The notes beneath the pieces are model-generated. The model did no database searches. It saw only the letters and a program-made list of their open reading frames with translations, and had not been told where the DNA came from. A DNA stretch of 64,000 nt from NCBI GenBank assembly GCA_900466875.1, contig UBNQ01000013.1, positions 209,147 through 273,146 of the forward strand, in the 5' to 3' direction. This document shows, piece by piece, positions 61,926-64,000 of this stretch (positions within the stretch are counted from its first letter, which is position 1; each line of letters starts with the position of its first letter). Made by a program: the position numbers and the translations under genes. The DNA is from Hyphomicrobiales bacterium. GTDB taxonomy: Bacteria > Pseudomonadota > Alphaproteobacteria > Rhizobiales > Rhizobiaceae.

Positions 61926-63607
61926 GGTACCACACCTTTCGGCAGTCGTTTCGCCATCAGTTCCAGCACCAGCATCATCGCGATCACCATGATGACCACG
62001 AGGACGGAAAGGGCCGCAGCGAGATTGAAACTGCCGCTGTCATCGAGATTGTAGATCGCCACACCGAGCGTCTGCGTGCCGGCCGACCATAAAATGGCCG
62101 AGACGGTGAGCTCGTTGCAGGCAATGAGAAAGACGAGAATGACCGACGCGCCCGCCGCCGGCGCCACCAGCGGCACGATGATATCCGTAAGCCGCCGCCC
62201 GAACCCTGCGCCTGCGAGGCGTGCAGCCTCTTCCAGCGACGGATCGAGTTGTCGGAATGCGCTCACCACCGGCTTCAGGCTGACTGCGAAGAAGCTGGAG
62301 AAATAGGCGATGAGAATGATCCAGATCGTGCCGTAAATGGAAACGCCGATGATCGGGATCGGGGCCGCAAACACGAGGATCAGCGCGACCGCGAGCACGA
62401 TACCCGGGAGCGCATAGGGGATCTCCGCCAGTGCCGACAGAACCGGTGCCAGCCGGCTTTTCGACCGCACCAGATAATAGCCCGTCAACACCGTCACCAC
62501 CAGGAGACCGATGGCGGTCGCCAGCGACAGCGTGACGGAGTTGAAGAAAGCCGTGCGGGTGATCGCCTGTTTGAACAGGACCTCGCGATAGGCATCGAGC
62601 GTTGCCGTCGCAGGCGTCAGCGGCACGCCATAGGCGGGCGCCAGCGAGCTTGCGATCAATGCCGTCAGCGGCATGACGAGGGTGATGAAAATTGCCAGCC
62701 ACAGCACCAGTTCGCCGACTAGGCGCCAATTGCCGAGCCTAAACATCGCTACTTGGCCCGAAAGCCCGATGACGCGGTAATCGCGGCCGCGCAGAACCCG
62801 CTCCTCGACGGTGAGCCCGATCACGGACAGAATGGCGATAAGGCCGGACAGCAGCGACACATCGGCAAAGGTGCCAGGCCCGAAGGCGGCGAATTTCGTG
62901 TAGATCAGCGTCGGCAGCGTATAGATCGAGGCCGGGATGCCGAGGATCGCCGGGATGCCGAAATTACCGACGCAGGAAACGAAGGCGATTGCCGCACCCG
63001 CCACGAAACCGGGAAGCGACAGCGGCAGGATAATGTCTCTCAGAACCTGCCAGGAGGATGCCCCCGAAAGCCGTGCCGCCTCGACCCCGTCACGCGGCAG
63101 CGCAAGCAGACCGGCGCGCAGCGACAGGAAGACGAGCGGCGCATTCTGCACGCCATAGAGCAGTGCAATGCCGCCGATCGAATAGAGCGGCTGCGGCGAC
63201 CCCAATGGAGGTGCCATGCCGATCGCCTTCAGAAGCGCGCTCGAGGGACCGGTCATGCCGATCCAGGCAAGCGCCGTCACCTGCGGCGGGATCATCGTCG
63301 GCAGCATGAAGAGAAAACCGAGAGCCGTCTTGCCGCGCACGTTAAACAGTGTCAGCAACAGCGCAAAACCACCACCGAGAATGACGGCCGCAATCATGCC
63401 GAAGAAGGACGTGGTCAGCGTGTCGTAGACCGCCTGCCACACTGCCGGATCGGACAGCAATTCGCGGGCACCGCCCTGGAATGCGGATGAAATGCCGATC
63501 ATGGCAAGCCTTCCGAGCGGAAGAATGCTCAGGAAGAAGATCACCACGACGACAAAGGAAAACAGCCAGCGGGGCTGGCTGTTTCCTCGATTCTGAGATC
63601 GGAACAT
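61913..63607 (-). CDS. ABC transporter permease, fused two-domain (FbpB-like)
   Basis: A 564-residue protein with about 12 membrane helices made of two BPD_transp_1 units. Each has an EAA-type loop: 'GVEAARLSGASSWQVLRDII' and 'LEEAARLAGAGFGRRLTDII'. The fused form is typical of ferric ion (FbpB/SfuB) permeases. It lies 11 bp after the binding-protein gene and overlaps the ATPase gene. Confidence 0.92.
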   Translation of the reverse strand: MFRSQNRGNSQPRWLFSFVVVVIFFLSILPLGRLAMIGISSAFQGGARELLSDPAVWQAVYDTLTTSFFGMIAAVILGGGFALLLTLFNVRGKTALGFLFMLPTMIPPQVTALAWIGMTGPSSALLKAIGMAPPLGSPQPLYSIGGIALLYGVQNAPLVFLSLRAGLLALPRDGVEAARLSGASSWQVLRDIILPLSLPGFVAGAAIAFVSCVGNFGIPAILGIPASIYTLPTLIYTKFAAFGPGTFADVSLLSGLIAILSVIGLTVEERVLRGRDYRVIGLSGQVAMFRLGNWRLVGELVLWLAIFITLVMPLTALIASSLAPAYGVPLTPATATLDAYREVLFKQAITRTAFFNSVTLSLATAIGLLVVTVLTGYYLVRSKSRLAPVLSALAEIPYALPGIVLAVALILVFAAPIPIIGVSIYGTIWIILIAYFSSFFAVSLKPVVSAFRQLDPSLEEAARLAGAGFGRRLTDIIVPLVAPAAGASVILVFLIACNELTVSAILWSAGTQTLGVAIYNLDDSGSFNLAAALSVLVVIMVIAMMLVLELMAKRLPKGVVPWRS

Positions 63608-63618
63608 CAGGCTTTATA

Positions 63619-64000
63619 TCAGCCCTTGGTGCCAAAGATATCGGAGAAGGTTTTTACGTCTTTTTCCGAATTCTTCAGCGCTTCGGCAGCGTTGAGCGGC
63701 AGAACCTTGATCTCGCTGCGCGCCGGATAGCCGGCTGGCAGGTCGATACCGTTGCGTGCCGGGATGTAGCCGAGGCCCGCAGCGATCTTCTGGCCGTTTT
63801 CCGACAGAAGATAATCGATGAACTTCTTGGCATTGTCCTGGTGCTTGGTCGAGGACAGGATAGCTGCCGGCTCGGTGACGGCGGAAACACCTTCCTTCGG
63901 GAAGACGAACTCGACCGGAGCGCCCTTGGCCTTTTCGCGGATCGGCATGTAGTCGACGACGACGCCATAAGCCTTTTCGCCCGAAGCGCTGAAGAATTCG
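63619..64000 (-). CDS. ABC transporter substrate-binding protein, 5' part outside the window
   Basis: The 127 C-terminal residues of a periplasmic binding protein, the frame staying open to the window edge. 'SASGEKAYGVVVDYMPIREK', 'GAPVEFVFPKEGVSAVTEPA', 'HQDNAKKFIDYLLSENGQKI' and 'GYIPARNGIDLPAGYPA' match the FbpA/AfuA-like (SBP_bac_1/6) family. The ligand is probably ferric ion or a related chelate, judging from the permease type. It is the first gene of this operon. Confidence 0.88.
   Translation of the reverse strand, partial: EFFSASGEKAYGVVVDYMPIREKAKGAPVEFVFPKEGVSAVTEPAAILSSTKHQDNAKKFIDYLLSENGQKIAAGLGYIPARNGIDLPAGYPARSEIKVLPLNAAEALKNSEKDVKTFSDIFGTKG

Overview
The window is a chromosomal segment of an alphaproteobacterium of the order Rhizobiales, most likely family Rhizobiaceae (Rhizobium/Agrobacterium group). 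The evidence is the GC-rich codon use, the suf gene order (cysteine desulfurase - sufB - sufC - sufD - sufS - sufT - sufA), a BA14K-family protein, DUF982-type proteins, a fused SecDF, and the 'CATCCTCGG...CCGAGGATC' intergenic palindrome typical of these genomes. No species can be named from the sequence alone.

Layout. 1-15.2 kb is core chromosome: queA-tgt (queuosine tRNA modification) followed by recX; a DUF4864 protein, an MFS transporter, a J-domain protein, a GNAT acetyltransferase, an O-methyltransferase and a YidB-like protein; then a leftward run tmk-holB-metG-tatD-MBL hydrolase, with a D-Ala-D-Ala carboxypeptidase homologue and an RlpA-like lipoprotein upstream. 15.6-33.6 kb is an integrated element of about 17.9 kb in the 3' end of a tRNA-Ser(TGA) gene. 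It is bounded by a 16-bp duplication of the tRNA tail, with a 14-bp direct repeat just inside each end. 33.8-64 kb is core again: a polysaccharide-polymerase-like membrane protein, the suf Fe-S assembly operon, an alpha/beta hydrolase, secDF, a YqaA-like membrane protein, an amino-acid permease, a HAD phosphatase, an SDR, an RND efflux pair with an esterase-like protein and a divergent LysR regulator, a BA14K protein, tRNA-Lys(CTT), PhzF, Nudix and EEP-family enzymes, and a 5'-truncated iron-type ABC importer operon.

The integrated element. Its right half is a tightly coupled leftward operon next to a P4-type tyrosine integrase: an AlpA-like regulator and five small proteins overlapping by 1-4 nt, then a RepA/AAA_25-type helicase-like ATPase. 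Just downstream of the ATPase gene is a 175-bp stretch with eight copies of an ACCGAAGA-type motif, a plausible iteron or origin region. The left half is cargo: many short unknown proteins, several tiny membrane peptides, a HEPN-like protein, a lone PAS protein, DUF982-like proteins, an Rmf-like peptide, and a KAP-type P-loop NTPase flanked by 49-bp direct repeats. A diverged third copy of that repeat precedes alpA and keeps the same small hairpin. A dead integrase fragment near the left end suggests an older insertion at the same tRNA. No capsid, terminase, portal, relaxase or transposase gene was seen, so the element looks satellite-like or plasmid-like rather than a complete prophage or ICE; this is inference.
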